Shown here piece by piece: positions 23,774 through 33,600 of a stretch of DNA of 64,000 bases. The notes below the pieces were generated by a model. That model searched no databases and had not been told where the DNA came from. It saw only the letters and a list, made by a program, of their open reading frames with translations. Where the stretch lies: positions 3,472,001 to 3,536,000 of the forward strand of contig JAULSR010000002.1 in the NCBI GenBank assembly GCA_030512295.1. The letters are read 5' to 3'. Positions within the stretch are counted from its first letter, which is position 1; each line of letters begins with the position of its first letter. Made by a program: the position numbers and the translations under genes. Source of the stretch: Bombardia bombarda (Eukaryota; Ascomycota; Sordariomycetes; Sordariales; Lasiosphaeriaceae).

Positions 23774-25585
23774 ATGCCCTTGTGCGCCGCCAGCTCTTGG
23801 TCACGTCGTCGCTCATTCATCCATTCGACCTTCCTCGCCCGCCCTCTCCCGCCCACTCACTCGCTCCCCTTGGCCACCACGGCAGTCAAGAAATTGCACG
23901 AGAGTGATGATGCACTGGTGGCAAAGCCCAAGACTTCATTCTTCTCGCGATCCGGCGCCGTCTCCAAAGAACATGCGGCAAAGGTGTTCCAAGGCCATGC
24001 GCCGGTCACTGGTGCTGACGGCAACGCCCAGTCACTCCGGAAACCCAAGATCGCCAAATCGACAGGTGCTCAGCGTGACCGAGCTCTCACAATATGGGCC
24101 GAGTGAGTCCAACACCCTCTCTTCTACCCCCGCGTTTCCTTAGCTGACCTCTTGTCTAGCTACATGCAAGAAAGAGTACCACCCCGAGGTCGACGTCGAC
24201 CACGTCTGGGTCGACCTGTGCCGGGGCGATGGAACTGCCATCCAGTACTGCAAGGCCTTCCTTCAGCTCTATGTCGAGAACTCGACCTACATGCGCGTCG
24301 TGCTCGGCCCAGAAGAAGAGGTGGAGGACAGGGCGATCAAGTCGTCTAGGTCCCTCAACACCTTCTGGAAGTCCCTGATCGCTGCCGCCGACGCCGAGGT
24401 CTTGCTGCCCAAGCGACAGGACCCGAAGAACCACTGGATGACGCTGAAACGGCAAAAGGACCACCCGGGCTCGACAGATGAAGGACCCGTACTCCCAGAT
24501 CAGCCACTGGATTTACCACGAGGGTGCCGAGATCATGGGACTTATCGCGACGCCAGAGTGCCAGAAAGTCGAGTTCACCGTCAACGACATCGGCCTCATC
24601 CTCAAGACCCTGTGGCTCTGCGCCCATCCAACGCGTCGTCTTTCACGCTCTCGTCCTCCTCTTCGCCTACGGCTTTCGGCATTCGGCAAGGCATGATCAT
24701 GGGCATGAAGTACCGCGACGTCACCATGGCCGTCATACGCGACGATCAGGACCGCCGACGCCTGGTGGCAACCTTTACTATCTGGCGCAACAAGCTCAGG
24801 GCCAACGCACTCGGGCACAAGAAGGGCGAGAAGTTCCAGTTCACTACCACCCTCCTTCCTTACCAGCTATTCTGCGTCACCCACCTCGTCGGCGTGATCG
24901 GCGTCCACTTCAACGCCTTCAAGGCCGGCTATCGATCCGTCGACGAGCTCCTCCACCGGCCCAACCTCGAGCACGTCGACTACGTCCCCCTGGAGTGGCG
25001 CGACGAGGTCCTCGACGACGACATCTTCCCAATGTCCTACACCACATTCTCGCGCATCCTCCACCACGTCCTCCTCGTGGCCGGCTTCCAGACCATGGCG
25101 CGGATCTACGCCTTCCGCCTCGGCGCCCTGGTCGAGTACGACGGCTCGCTCACGCAGGCCGTGGGTGAGCTGATGCGGCTGTGGACCGGGGAGGCCGGCT
25201 TCGGCAACCGGTCCGAGAGCTCCCCCGAGCTAGTCTTCGACGACAGAGCCGAGGACCGCGCCGAGAAGGCCATGGCGTGGTTGCTCTGTTACGCGGAGAC
25301 GGACCGGGCCGTGGCGGAAGCGACCGAGACCACGGAGGAGAAGCGTACCTCGACCTCGGCCTCGACCTCGAACTCGATCTGCCTCCTCTGCGACAAGTCG
25401 TATGCGCTACGGAGATCTCTGATCTACTCGACCTGGCCGACCTGGACGATGGCGCATGGCTGGGATTGGAGGCTTGGAATGATGGTTTGAGATGGCAACG
25501 GGCAGCGGAGACGGACAAGGGGAGCTTCAAGACTTGTGGTGTTGGAGACCCGGTGGCTTGGGAGGACTTCATGGTGGAGATATGA
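23774..25585 (+). pseudogene. decayed DUF3435 (tyrosine-recombinase-like) gene
   Basis: Conserved protein blocks appear in order but in different frames. An N-terminal block ends TIWAE before a likely intron (GTGAGT at 24103 to CTAG at 24159). A block KKEYHPEVDVDHVWVDLC to KRQKDHPG follows in the frame starting at multiples of 3. Near 24475 the frame shifts to KDPYSQISHWIYHEGAEIMG to LKTLWLC, near 24630 to RVVFHALVLLFAYGFR, and near 24680 back to QGMIMGMKYRDVTMAVIRDD. The remaining core runs to about 25180 and includes ARIYAFRLGALVEYDGSLTQ. These match the DUF3435 layout: Arg box (YGFRQG), KYRD, LEWRDEVLDDDIFPMSY and a second Arg box (YAFRLGA). The catalytic Tyr region is not recognisable. 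DUF3435 is related to Crypton and Starship-captain recombinases. At least three single-base shifts in about 210 nt argue for a dead gene. Confidence 0.7.
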
Positions 25586-25783
25586 GGAGGCACGGTGCAT
25601 ACGGTATATCATGGCCGAGCGTTGCAAAAGTCTGCTAATGTAAATGCCATTTCTTGATTGATTCTAGAGCTGCTTTTTCAGATTGGCTACACTCTCCTCC
25701 CAGTTCTCCTCTCCAGGCACCCAGAACCGCCACTTGATACACGTCTCACTCACCCTCCTCACCGTCTACGCGATACTACTGTC

Positions 25784-26506
25784 CTACCCGCCCAGAAGCC
25801 GGATATGCTCCTGCACCAAATTCGCGTTTGCGTACAGTTCGAACTGCCCAGGCCGGTCATACCGCCACTGCTGCAATCCCCGGGGGAAATACCCGCACTC
25901 CTCCATGTCCACCAGGGCCAGCACCTTCAGCGTCTGCGTGTGGATCAACAGGTTGTGCAGAACAAGGTCATGATGGGTAAAGACATATTCCTCGTCGTCA
26001 GAAGTCAGCACCGGCCAAGACTCCCTCTTGTCGTGCTCGAGGACCCATCTCGGCGGGACCACGACGCCGCCGAGGCCCGTCGAGCGGCTCCTCAGCGTCG
26101 CCAGCTGGGGCAGCACCACTTCCCGGACGAATTTGTCGGCATTGGCGTGAACGGTGTCCGCGCATGCCCTGCAAAATGTGTCGGCTTGCAGGGGACGGTG
26201 GAGGCGCGGCATGCGGCACTCAGTCGCGGCCATGTCTCCGCGGATGGAGCCGAAGATGTACTCGGTGGCGACATAGTGGAGGCCCTCGAAGTCCTGGCCG
26301 TAGGCGACCAGCTTCGGGACCGGGATGGCTGTTGCGCTTGCGAGGAGGTCTAGGGCGATGGGCTCGACCTTGAAGCGCTCCTTGACGAATGGTCCGACTG
26401 CGTTGGGGAGTTCGCGTTTGATGAATATGGCTCCGGCCCTATGGTATGATTTGTCCTCGGACTGGAAGATAAGCTCCCCGTAGCCGTCGCTCGGTTGCCA
26501 TGCCAT
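25784..26506 (-). CDS. APH-like phosphotransferase, probably truncated
   Basis: An open frame of 240 aa starting MAWQPSDGYGELIFQ. It has the aminoglycoside-phosphotransferase/choline-kinase-like fold signature: catalytic loop FTHHDLVLHNLL (HD then Asn five residues on) and the metal-binding position in LALVDMEECGYFP. A CxxC-like RACAD stretch and the LPQLATLRSRSTG and PPRWVLEH blocks are shared with the copy at 26836-27647. Past the TAG that ends this frame at 25784, the same frame continues, with one further TAG, into an apparently conserved tail (SETCIKWRFWVPG to LKKQL) ending at 25664. The gene may therefore be cut short by two stop codons, or an intron was missed. Fungal members have unknown substrates. 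Functional status is uncertain. Confidence 0.6.
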   Translation of the reverse strand: MAWQPSDGYGELIFQSEDKSYHRAGAIFIKRELPNAVGPFVKERFKVEPIALDLLASATAIPVPKLVAYGQDFEGLHYVATEYIFGSIRGDMAATECRMPRLHRPLQADTFCRACADTVHANADKFVREVVLPQLATLRSRSTGLGGVVVPPRWVLEHDKRESWPVLTSDDEEYVFTHHDLVLHNLLIHTQTLKVLALVDMEECGYFPRGLQQWRYDRPGQFELYANANLVQEHIRLLGG

Positions 26507-26835
26507 GGTTGGGTCGGACTGGAATATGTGTGCGGGGTGAGGACAAGGGAGATGTCGAGTCAGAGACCGAGAGATGTCTGACGAGCGACGTGAGCAGGAG
26601 AAGGAGAGGATGTTCAGGGTAGCCTATATATATGTCCTGACGCAGGACCTGTGGCCTCGTGATTCAGGGTCCCTGGCAACCAGCGGTGCAATAAGACGGT
26701 GCTGCCATCCTCGATGTTGACGGGTGAGACGAGGAGAGTGGGTGATTGGGTGATGTTGCATGAAACAAGGTCAGACACAACGCCGCACAGATGCACCCGC
26801 CCCAGCCCCCACGCTAATTTTGGCTCAACATCTGT

Positions 26836-27647
26836 TTACCTCTCCTGCACACCATCTCTCGAGCCGGACAGAGTAGGTGACGGCGACAACAGGCCAATAT
26901 GCCTCCTCGCCAAGTCCTCGTCCCCGCACAGCGCCTCCAGCGCGGCCGTATCAAACGTCCCGCTGCTGCATCTCCTCGGGGAAGTACCCAGCCTCCTCCA
27001 CATTCACAAGAACAGCCACCTGCAATGTCTGCCTGTTCAACAACAAGTTTTCCGGCCCTAGATTATGTAGCACAAAGACGAACTCGTCCTCCTCCCCCGT
27101 CTTGACCTCCCACCTCTCCCTCCCGTCCGCCATTCGCACCCACCGCGGAGGGACGACGAAGCCGTCGAGAGCCCGTCGTCCGACTCCGCAGCCGTCGCAG
27201 CTCCGGCAGCACCGTGCAGTGGACGAAGTAGTCCGCGCTCCTCCGGATTGTACGCGCACACCGATCGCACGGGCCGTCGGCGTCCGTGGAGGAGGAGCGG
27301 TGCTCCAGCGGCATCCAGCACCGCTTGAGGGCGGCGCTGGCTCGCACCGTCGTTTCCATCCGCTCGATCCGTATGTATGCCCGACCGGCGGCGTCGAAGT
27401 CGGAGGAGATGCTCTTGGGGTCGGGGACGGGGATGTCGGTGTATTTAGTCAGGAGTCGATAGACGTTGACTTCGTGGACCATGCTCTCCCGCAAGGGCGG
27501 CAGTGTGGAAGGACGGTTTGTTTCGTCGTCGGTAGAGCCTTGGTCGTCTGGTAGCTCCTATTTGGTAAATGTGTCGCTCGTCCATTCGTGGATTCTGCCG
27601 TCGGACTCGTATCGACAATGATCGTCGAAACGACCGTCGTCGTTCAT
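26836..27647 (-). pseudogene. second APH-like kinase copy, inactivated
   Basis: This is a paralogue of the preceding gene. A frame from MNDDGRFDD (27647) meets TAG at 27558-27560 and continues in the same frame as ELPDDQGSTDDE through PPLRESMVHEVNVYRLL to LPELRRLRSRTTG. The frame then shifts near 27160-27190 to GFVVPPRWVRMADGRE and VFVLHNLGPENLLLN, and again near 26960 to GTFDTAALEALCGDED, ending at 26836. The catalytic Asp of the HD motif is Asn (LHN), and the Asp expected in the metal-binding motif is also Asn (LVNVEEAGYFP). With a premature stop, two shifts and both catalytic positions lost, it is very unlikely to be active. Confidence 0.7.
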
Positions 27648-29671
27648 TGTTAGAGGTCCGGTCGCTGGAGGGCTACCGACAAGTAGAGTACGAGAGTAAA
27701 AGGACTGGCATAGAGCTGCTTCTACTACGTGAGAGGAAGGGCGTGGCTTATATGGCATGCTCTTCAGGGACAGGCACCTATGCTTGACATGGCGGCCCTC
27801 CTTGTAGCCTTCCTCATCTCATACGTGTGCGTGAGGAAAGCGGAGAGTGTCATAGATGGCACGCGCGGAGAATAATGGAAGATATCGCAACCATAATGAA
27901 TTTGTATGAAACAATCAAGAGCTATCTAACTTGGCCAGAGTCAGAGTACAGTAATGACCGACGAAAAAAGCTGAGAATATTTCTCCAATCCCGCGCAGTT
28001 CCTCAGCACGCAGTCACTCCCCTCGCCCCCTTTTGTTGGACAACACCGAGTCTCGTCATGATGTTGCGTGCGCCACGCCTGGGTCCCAGGTCCGGCGGCT
28101 GAGTTCTTCCGTCTTCGCTTGGATGTGGTCGATTACTGCTATCGAGGGCGGAGTGGATGCTGCTCTTTTGTCCTCGTGACTTGGACCAAAAGATTGTCGG
28201 TGGTCAGTGGTCGGTGGTCGGTGGTGAGTTTCCATGGTGGGGTGATGGACAGCCCACCTAGAAATTGAGAGCCGCAGCGCCACAGAGGCGGCAGCCAACA
28301 GCCTGGAGTGCAGCGCCGCCGAATCTCTGGGTCCTCGAGCCACTGGCCGCCTGGGCCGTCCCTGGGCCTCTTGACAGGAGGCCGTTGCTTTTTCTTGGCT
28401 TGGCACGCTTTGTAAGTGCATACACTGCCTCGAGAGTCGAAACTGTCACTGTCTCCCACCAACCAATTGGCGAATCAACGCTTGTTATGCCATAATACCC
28501 CCTCCAACTAGAAACTTATCTCCATATTCATCTACCCGGGCTCCGGGTAACGAAAGCTCCATTTTCATAGGGCACACAGCTGCCTCTTAAGGAACCGTGC
28601 ATTATCGTCGCCGTGGTCATCGTCAGACGTTCATTTGATTTCCATGTAATAACCCCACACACTCGCGCTTACCATCATCTACCTAGGGCTCGGTTTGCTA
28701 TTTAGGCAGCGAGCAGTCTCAAGATTTAACCTCAAGGACCCCCAACCCCGCACCTCAACCCAGCCTCACCCTCCATCAGGAACCCTGCGTCAAACGTGAA
28801 ACTATGTTCGGGAATCACGATGTTGGGTGAACGGCGTGCGGCCGCGTGAAAACCTTAACGCCACGAGATAATTCACCGGCCTGTCTAGCTGAATAAAGCC
28901 AACCTACCTAGTTGAGAAACAGACCGGTGACTCACTGTCCGCGAGTACGTTTTCTACAAAGTATTAAGGGATGCACGTTGCTGCGTGCGCAACTGACCAG
29001 TATTTGTGTTTGCCTATACTATGCCTCTTGCAAAGCCAAATAGAATGGGTATGACTGACGGTGCAGACGATGGTCGTCTTATACGATAGGTATAACAACA
29101 CCACACTGGACTGTGAGCTCCGAGGTAGTCAACATGACACCAATATTCATACCATAGATCAATCTTCACTCAGGTCACTCGATGGGTAAGGTGGGTAAGG
29201 TAGGTAATCACGACTTTGCTTTTGGGTTCGAATCATCAAAAACTGAAGATATCAAGAGACAAAAACAGGGTCGCCGCCGTTCAATCCATCCATCCATCTT
29301 CAAGAAGAGACTTGTCAAACTCATCATCATGGCCCAACATAATGCTGCCGCTTGCAGCTCAGCAAGTCTGTTGCTTGTCGCCGTATCTGTCTGTTCTCGG
29401 CTCAACAGCCAAATGTATATCAACCCTTTTCTTTTAGTAGGAAAGAAAGGTAGCAAAAAGGTAACAGAAAGAAAACAAACAAAGACCCAAAACGAACTTC
29501 AAAGAAAACAGTTCATGGCCTCAAATCGCTTACAGCCAAGCGTATGGTATTACATCAGTAGGTAGGTAGGTAGGTATAAAACAAGCTCGAAAAACAATAG
29601 ACACCAGGCTGGCTCTGCGTAAAAACTCCAAATTCGACGCCAAGTAACACCATGTCATAACACATAGCTCA
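27648..29671. other. intergenic region, 2.0 kb
   Basis: No supported gene. Sequence from about 28480 to 29200 is AT-richer than the housekeeping blocks. TAGG repeats occur at about 29186-29205 and 29560-29577. The 5' part holds the leader of the inactivated kinase copy. Confidence 0.4.
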
Positions 29672-30661
29672 TTAATTTCCATCAAAGAACTGAATACCAT
29701 CAGGCATCATCCGAAACCCATCATCCCCGCCCGGCGGCGGAGGCGGAGGCGGAACAGAGCGCGTCATCATCGGCAAAGGAAACGCCTGCGGCGGATATCC
29801 CTGCGGAGGGAACTCCGGCGGTGGCGGCGCAAACCCCTGCTGGCCCCCGGGAAACCCTCCTCCCGGCGGGAAACCCCCGTGCGGAGGAAATCCTATACTA
29901 GTCGGCGGAGGCGCTCTATCAAACCTGCCAGGCTGAAACCCACTGGGCTGAAACCCACCAGGGGCCGGTGGGAAACCACCACCACCCATGGGAGAGAACT
30001 GATCGGGCATTGGCGGCATCATGCCCGGCATCGGGCCGGGTGGGAACGGCCCGCCGCCGCCGCCCTGGTGGAAATTATCAAAGCTCCCACGGCTGCTACC
30101 GCTGCTGATGCTACTACCGTCGTCGTAATCGTCGTCGTCGTCACTGCTGCCGCTCTCATGGTGGCGGCGGCCGCCGGCGGCCGCTGCTGCTGCTCTGGGG
30201 TCCTTTTGCCACGGATCTGGGCCGGGGCCACCCCCTCCGCCTCCTCCTGATCGTCGTGACGAGCGGGAGTTCCTGCCACTGGCAGGTTGCTTCCATTTCT
30301 TGGGTGACGACGACGACGAGGTCGTCGTCGGCGGGCGCGGCAATGGGTTCGGGTCTGGATAGTCCCAGTACATGCCGCCGTACTCGAGGAAGCGCCAGTC
30401 CCTCTCCATGCGTTTTCCGCCGCTAGACCGCGAGGACGACGTGAGCCTCGAGCCGTTGCTCCTGACGTCGAAGTCGTCGTCGTACGTGGTCTCATACAGG
30501 CGGATGCCCTTGACCTTCTTTGGGTGCCGGCCGCAAAAGTAGAGGAGGGCGTTGACGGCCGTGGTGTCGGGGAGACGGCGGTCTTGGTATCTGGTGGAGC
30601 TGCCGGAGCTCCGGGTTGTGGACCTTGTCCAGCCCGAGCTTGAGCCAGAGTGGACAGACAT
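29672..30661 (-). CDS. Pro/Gly-rich disordered protein, unknown function
   Basis: An uninterrupted 329-aa frame starting MSVHSGSSSGWTRS. Residues 30-105 form the only ordered-looking part (DTTAVNALLYFCGRHPKKVKGIRLYETTYDDDF and DWRFLEYGGMYWDYPDPNP are its core blocks). Residues 140-190 are Gly-, Arg- and Asp-rich. From about 205 it is Pro/Gly-rich (PFPPGPMPGMMPP, FPPHGGFPPGGGFPG, PPPPPPPGGDDGF), ending GIQFFDGN. I recognise no domain. The low-complexity tail resembles proteins that form condensates or bind SH3/WW modules, which is inference. The first conserved block suggests a genuine protein rather than a composition artefact. Confidence 0.6.
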   Translation of the reverse strand: MSVHSGSSSGWTRSTTRSSGSSTRYQDRRLPDTTAVNALLYFCGRHPKKVKGIRLYETTYDDDFDVRSNGSRLTSSSRSSGGKRMERDWRFLEYGGMYWDYPDPNPLPRPPTTTSSSSSPKKWKQPASGRNSRSSRRSGGGGGGGPGPDPWQKDPRAAAAAAGGRRHHESGSSDDDDDYDDGSSISSGSSRGSFDNFHQGGGGGPFPPGPMPGMMPPMPDQFSPMGGGGFPPAPGGFQPSGFQPGRFDRAPPPTSIGFPPHGGFPPGGGFPGGQQGFAPPPPEFPPQGYPPQAFPLPMMTRSVPPPPPPPGGDDGFRMMPDGIQFFDGN

Positions 30662-33600
30662 TGTTTAGACAGGGGATGAGGAGATATATATAATTGAAGC
30701 AATAAGCGATTAAGATAAGGGGTGGATGGTGATTGCCTCGCTCCTTGCTTGGAGAAGGCGTGTCACTGTGCAAACGGTAAGACGACACAGCTGGTTCCAC
30801 CGAGGTCTTGGGGGTTGGGGGTGGAGGCGGTGACAGACGAGGACCAGAGAACGGATTTCGAGGCGAGCGAGGGAGAGAGCCTGTGGAAAGAGTACAGGGA
30901 GAAAAAGGAAGATCGACACGGAGCTGGGCGTCGCCCGTAGATATGGCTTGTGCAATTGGGGGGGGGGGGGGGGGGGGGGATGGGAGAAATGTCTGTTGGC
31001 ACTTGCTATGCTGCCTCTCCTATGTCGCTACCCGCGCAATCCATACAATCGATACTGTGAGAGGAAGAAAACAGAAGCACAGAGCAAGGCCAGAGCACGC
31101 ACCCAGAGTGCAGCTGGCACCTCGCCCGGATTGACCGATTTGCAGCCGAGTTAGGACAAGCAGGCGGCGACCACACGAGGCTGTAGCTTGCATGTGCATG
31201 GTGTCACCGCAGACCGGGCGACAGCCGGGCGAAGACTTGGGAGGGATGGCGACTGGCCGCCGCAAGCCGGGCGAAGAGCAAGAGGGGTAGAGGAGGGCAT
31301 CTCAGCGAGTGAAAAGTGATATCTCGTCAAGCCCCAGCTTTTTTTCTTCCCGGCGTCAAATTCGACGTGATTCGTCCCAGTCTGCTGGAGAGCCTCGCTG
31401 TCGACGCTGTCGACGCTGTCGACGGCGCTTGATAGGCTGCGAACGCATCGGAGAGCTACAGCCTGCGAGTGTTTTTCTTTTGTTTTGCATACAAGCTGGG
31501 CAAAGGACGATTGGCGCTGCAAGCCTCCCTTTGTGCTCGCACAACCCCCTCTCTGATGCATCGTGCATGTCAGATAAACCAAGAAAAGCCACCACGCCCT
31601 GCTTTGGCGACGGCGATAGGGTGTCCGCGCCCAAGGATGGGAGGGGGTGGGGGCTTCCTTCGTTCGGTGGCTCACTCCCACAGTCCCAGGTCGAGGCTCA
31701 CTGCGCCCGGTCGCTCGGTGGGCCTCACAGTCCGTCAGTCCCTCAGAAATGGCTGCAGATTTCAGCTGCAGTGATGAGGTGTGATGTCGGGTGCATCGCA
31801 GCTTGGCGGTCAAGAGACGCCGTTACCCGCTATTGTTTTCTTCTTCTCAGCGCTGCTGTACACTGGGTATCATTCTCTGCACGACCTTCAAGGAACATTC
31901 CATCCCCCAGTAGAAGCGTCAAGCAGCAGTGCAAAACGGGGCCTCTGCTTCATACGAAGTCGATCACTAAAATTCGCACCAAGACGCGTCTAGTTCTTGA
32001 AGGAAGTCGCGATCGCCAGTGTGGTCAGTTTAATATGGGGAAAGGTGTGGAGTCGAGCGGCTACTGTGTACAGTGGTCTCAGTGGACTCGGTGTAGAATC
32101 AAAGGTTCCCCGCGGGGGTGTCTATGCTCGATTCCAGATAACGAAATATGGTGTGTCTCGGTGTGCGGCGTGAACTAATCTGCGACGAGCTCGTCGGCGT
32201 GTAAATCAGCGTCGCGCTGTTAGTGCAGCAACCTGTATCGGTAAAAACACACAAAGTAAGACCTCATATCTCTAACAACTGTACCTCATCGCGTATAAAT
32301 TATGCTGGAATTGCTCTACTTGTGCATTGGTCTGGTGTGCCATGCCGCCCACACAGTACACCACTAGCGCAACAAGGCGATCACTTCCAGGTGTGCACAA
32401 TCTGTCCCCGACCAACAACCAGGAAGTCCTTGCCAAAAATTGATAACTGTCTTGTTTCGCAAAGTGAGGCTACCCGTCTGCAGACCGATATGCCGAAGAA
32501 GTGTCCCGTAACGTGTGCAACCATCGCGAGGGAGGGGACGAATGCGAATGGACCAAGCCAGGCGGATCGCGACAGTGGGCTGGCATCCAATCAATGCAGC
32601 GAAGCCTTCGAACTTCCTTCGTACGACACTTGCTTGGCTCTGGCCTAGGCCCATGCATACACAAGACAGAGACACACTGAAGAGAAGGAAGCCGATGAAA
32701 CAACGATGCAAGAATAGTTCCGTGGGCGTGAGGACGGGAAGGGAGCGTTTTATGTCGGATCGAGGGAGTCTAATTCGTTTTGCTGGATTTCTCTTTTGTC
32801 ATCGAATCAACCTTGACGCCTCCAAGCCCCGCGCGCCGCGCGCCGCGCCCCGTGCCCCGCGAAGTCTTGCCGGCTCGAGAAAGGGGGGTGCTTATCACTC
32901 AAGCTATTCGAGTTAATTCTGCTGGCTTAAACGTCCCGCCCGGCTGAAGTTGCATGGGATCATCTTAACGGCGGTTCGTTTTTGTAGTATTGGTAGGAGT
33001 ATCCTCTTACTTGTGAACGATGGCTTGTTAGGAAGATTGAGCTTCAGGTCGGTCGTGGTTACATTGCAAGTGTGGATTTCATCAAAGAGATGTTTAGTAT
33101 CGCTCTGGTAATTGACCTACAAAGAACCTCTTTTAATAAGAGTCGATTCTGAAAGTGTTGTCTTTGACTCTTTTTGCACGAGAGCGAGAATCGAAATGAA
33201 AATTGCAATTCTTGACTAACTTAAGCGAGTTTACCCATATACACTAATTCAAAGATCATACTTGAGCAAATATGCCCATTCATTTCAAGTTTGGTCTTTC
33301 GGAAGTGACTCCAAGTACTACTCTCTTTGGAAGACTGTTGATGACAATTTCAAGCCCTTCGCTACTACCATCCGTAGCTTGAAAGCGTTGGCCAGTTGGA
33401 TGCCATAGATGCATATCTGTGTGCCTACTGCCTGGGTGCCCAATAATCAGCAACATCCATCGACATCCAGACCTTGGTCGAGGGAGGAGCGAGCATGGCT
33501 CGAGAGCCGGGGAAACGTGACGGGGCATGTCATGTGGAGAGAGCTCAAAGTAACTCCCGGTCTTCATCAATCGGCTGCTTAAAAATAAAGTTTGGGGTCC

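Noticed and set aside
31309..32178. 289-codon plus-strand open frame
   Set aside because: It has irregular composition, a Cys/Arg repeat from a GTCGACGCT tandem, no recognisable domain and an overlapping long antisense frame. Kept only as part of the gene-poor interval.
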